NCBI GenBank assembly: GCA_009760855.2
Contig: WPIO01000006.1
Span: forward strand, 10,217,501 to 10,281,500
DNA: 64,000 bases
Source of the DNA: Cristatella mucedo
Taxonomy: Eukaryota > Bryozoa > Phylactolaemata > Cristatellidae
Direction of reading: 5' to 3'
A model generated the notes under the pieces. The model worked only from the letters and a program-made list of their open reading frames with translations, was not told the DNA's origin and searched no databases. The position numbers and the translations under genes are program-made. Each line of letters opens with the position of its first letter. Within the stretch, counting starts at the first letter, position 1. Of the stretch, positions 62,176-64,000 are shown piece by piece.

Positions 62176-64000
62176 TAACAGCTCGTTCATGGCTGTCTGG
62201 CCAAGCGATAATCTCCTACCTTTAAAAGAATGCATGTTTGTGCAACTACCTGTTTGACTATATGAGTTATCAGATTTCGGAACTGCAGGGGTCAATATGG
62301 AGCAGTTGGTGGCTCATTTGCTGTAAATCTGCAGAATTTCTTTTGAATTTTCCAATCGAATGCTGGCATCACTGTCTCGTGCTAGCTGTCTGACCAGGCC
62401 GGCTGCTGCCCCACAGTCTCTCTGGTCGGCCCGGTGCCAGCCTGGTCGGCCGGCAGCCCTCCTGGACTCGGTCGTCTCGCGAAGGCTTGCCTGCTTGCGC
62501 AGGCTAGAACTGGCTTCTCCCCCCGGCGGCCGTGCACCTCAGGTGCTCGTGCACCTCAGTCTGCTGCTCGTGTGCCGCACCTATCGCTTCCGTGGCGGCG
62601 GCGGGGGCCGGCTTGCTTGCTGCGGCAGCTTGGCTAGTCACTCACTCATTGCTTCACTGCCCGTTGCCAGCAGTGAGGAACGTTCCTGAGACTGCAGACG
62701 AGTGAGAGGCACTGCTCTGCTTGTTTGCAATCAGACGTCGCGCTTTACTGCTGTCGTGAGCCTAATTTTTTTGAAAAGTCGAAGTTCTTCAGAGCAAAGA
62801 CGTACACCGAAATAGTTTCCTCAACACCCAGATACAGTGTCTTCAAGCTCTCTGTCTCTTCTGATTGGAAATTAGGTTGTTCTTGAAGCAGGCATGCTGG
62901 GGCCCAGCCCATCTAAGGTGGCTGCAAAGTGTGTTCCAGCCTTTGGCCATAGCCTGTCATTGCGTTTGTGAAATGGCGTAAACCTTCTAAGGACGCTAAC
63001 CCTTGACACCGAACCAGCCGATCGAAGTTTGTGGTTCTCCATCCACCCGGCTTCCAAGGTTAGCCCCTGGACATGCTAGAGACTAGCTGCGTGATCTGTA
63101 ATTAGACAATGTTGACGGTTCGAGATTGTTCTGCTTGTTCGATTGGCAAGCATCCTAATTATTTGAATTGACCGTCGAGCTCCTATAATGTGCTTGTCGC
63201 TCTTGCGATCGGTGCAAATATACCGAGCGTGATTGGAGCATTGTTTTCGCAGCCTCCGTATTTTAGATATTTGACAGAATGCTGTGCACTCCTGCAATAG
63301 GACTCGCTTTGAAGTGCCATCGCCTGTTGTCGCCTGTCGCTAGTTCTTCATGCTGCAAAACTGCGTCTGTGGACGTAAGGTTTTGCCTTGATCTGTAATT
63401 GGCATGATGCATATGATGGCCGCAGAAGATATCGGAAGAACTTTTCTCTCTGTTTGACTATTCGTATGGACTCGTCGTACTCGGATACCTTCTCACCATT
63501 CAATTGCATTATTGTTATTACTCCTTCAGAAATATCTGTCTCCATCTGAGTTAGTTCTCTTTTTCGTGTTTATCCTTCTCGGCACTGTTGTGTGCCTGCA
63601 GTAAGTCAGCCAAAATGGTTGTAGTAACAAAATGGTTTCTCTAGTAGTCTTATTGTTACGAGGAGCACACTTTCTTAGACAGTTCAAGCCATGAACGGAG
63701 ACATGACAATGTAGCGCAGTGTCGATGCTCCGCTCCACGCTTGCGAAACGTGTCAGGCGTTTGTGTGCTCAGAAATGAGACCGTACAAGCTCAAATCTTG
63801 ACCTTGCTAAGGAAGTGCATAGGTCAACGCTCGTGATTTCAGTGATAGTAGCATGTCGTGTGTGACGTAGCCAGCCCATCTTGTAGCGCACTGGTCTGAT
63901 GGCAGGCTTATAAACTCTCTTTCGAAAATTATGGCTATGTCATGCCTAGATGTTCATCAGATTTGGCTGGTAAGTTTTGGGTCGTGAAAAACAGGTATTT
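62176..64000. other. Intergenic, nothing recognised
   Basis: GC-rich patch at about 62380-62680 with a 109-codon frame of no known family. The remainder is stop-rich, with no repeats identified. Confidence 0.4.

Noticed and set aside
62360-62689. 109-codon frame in a GC-rich patch
   Set aside because: Low-complexity Arg/Leu/Ala composition, no family resemblance and no splice or promoter support.

Overview
This is a window from an animal (metazoan) nuclear genome. Both recognisable genes are split by many GT-AG introns, encode proteins with close animal counterparts, and sit in a repeat-rich background of LINEs, tRNA-derived SINEs, a DNA-transposon relic and long microsatellites. The base composition and repeat families suggest an invertebrate, but I cannot name the lineage. 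There is no sign of bacterial organisation (no operons, ribosome-binding sites or CRISPR).

Layout. Positions 1-1200 are GC- and CpG-rich and may be a promoter region. From about 5.8 to 34.9 kb on the + strand runs a PDE9A-like cGMP phosphodiesterase gene. Its catalytic-domain exons (23144-34929) are clear and phase-consistent, but its N-terminal exons are only partly resolved. From 40.9 to 61.3 kb, also on the + strand, runs an EXOSC10/Rrp6-like nuclear exosome exoribonuclease gene. I could place 19 exons, with phases agreeing at every junction, giving a product of roughly 810-840 residues. The two genes are tandem, about 6 kb apart, and have unrelated roles (cGMP breakdown; nuclear RNA 3'-end processing and decay). 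Nothing suggests they work together.

Introns and spacers hold: a nearly full-length but broken CR1/L2-like LINE on the minus strand (29.1-32.4 kb) with a 5'-truncated sister copy (12.7-13.5 kb) and a short 3' scrap (21.8 kb); a second LINE family with (TAA)n tails in many fragments on both strands; two tRNA-derived SINE families, one of which shares its 3' tail with the second LINE family; a decayed hAT-type transposase (about 16.4-17.6 kb); a 0.3 kb MITE-like element with 28/29-bp inverted ends (43.7 kb); long (GA)n, (GT)n, (AT)n and (GTCT)n/(TC)n tracts; and two minisatellites (17-bp and 16-bp units) lying against splice sites of the EXOSC10-like gene.

I did not find a convincing undescribed multi-gene system. 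The most unusual signals are the splice-site-adjacent minisatellites, a 97-bp-arm inverted duplication of a LINE tail, a perfect 23-bp-arm palindrome near the left edge, and a nested SINE insertion with an intact 12-bp target duplication.
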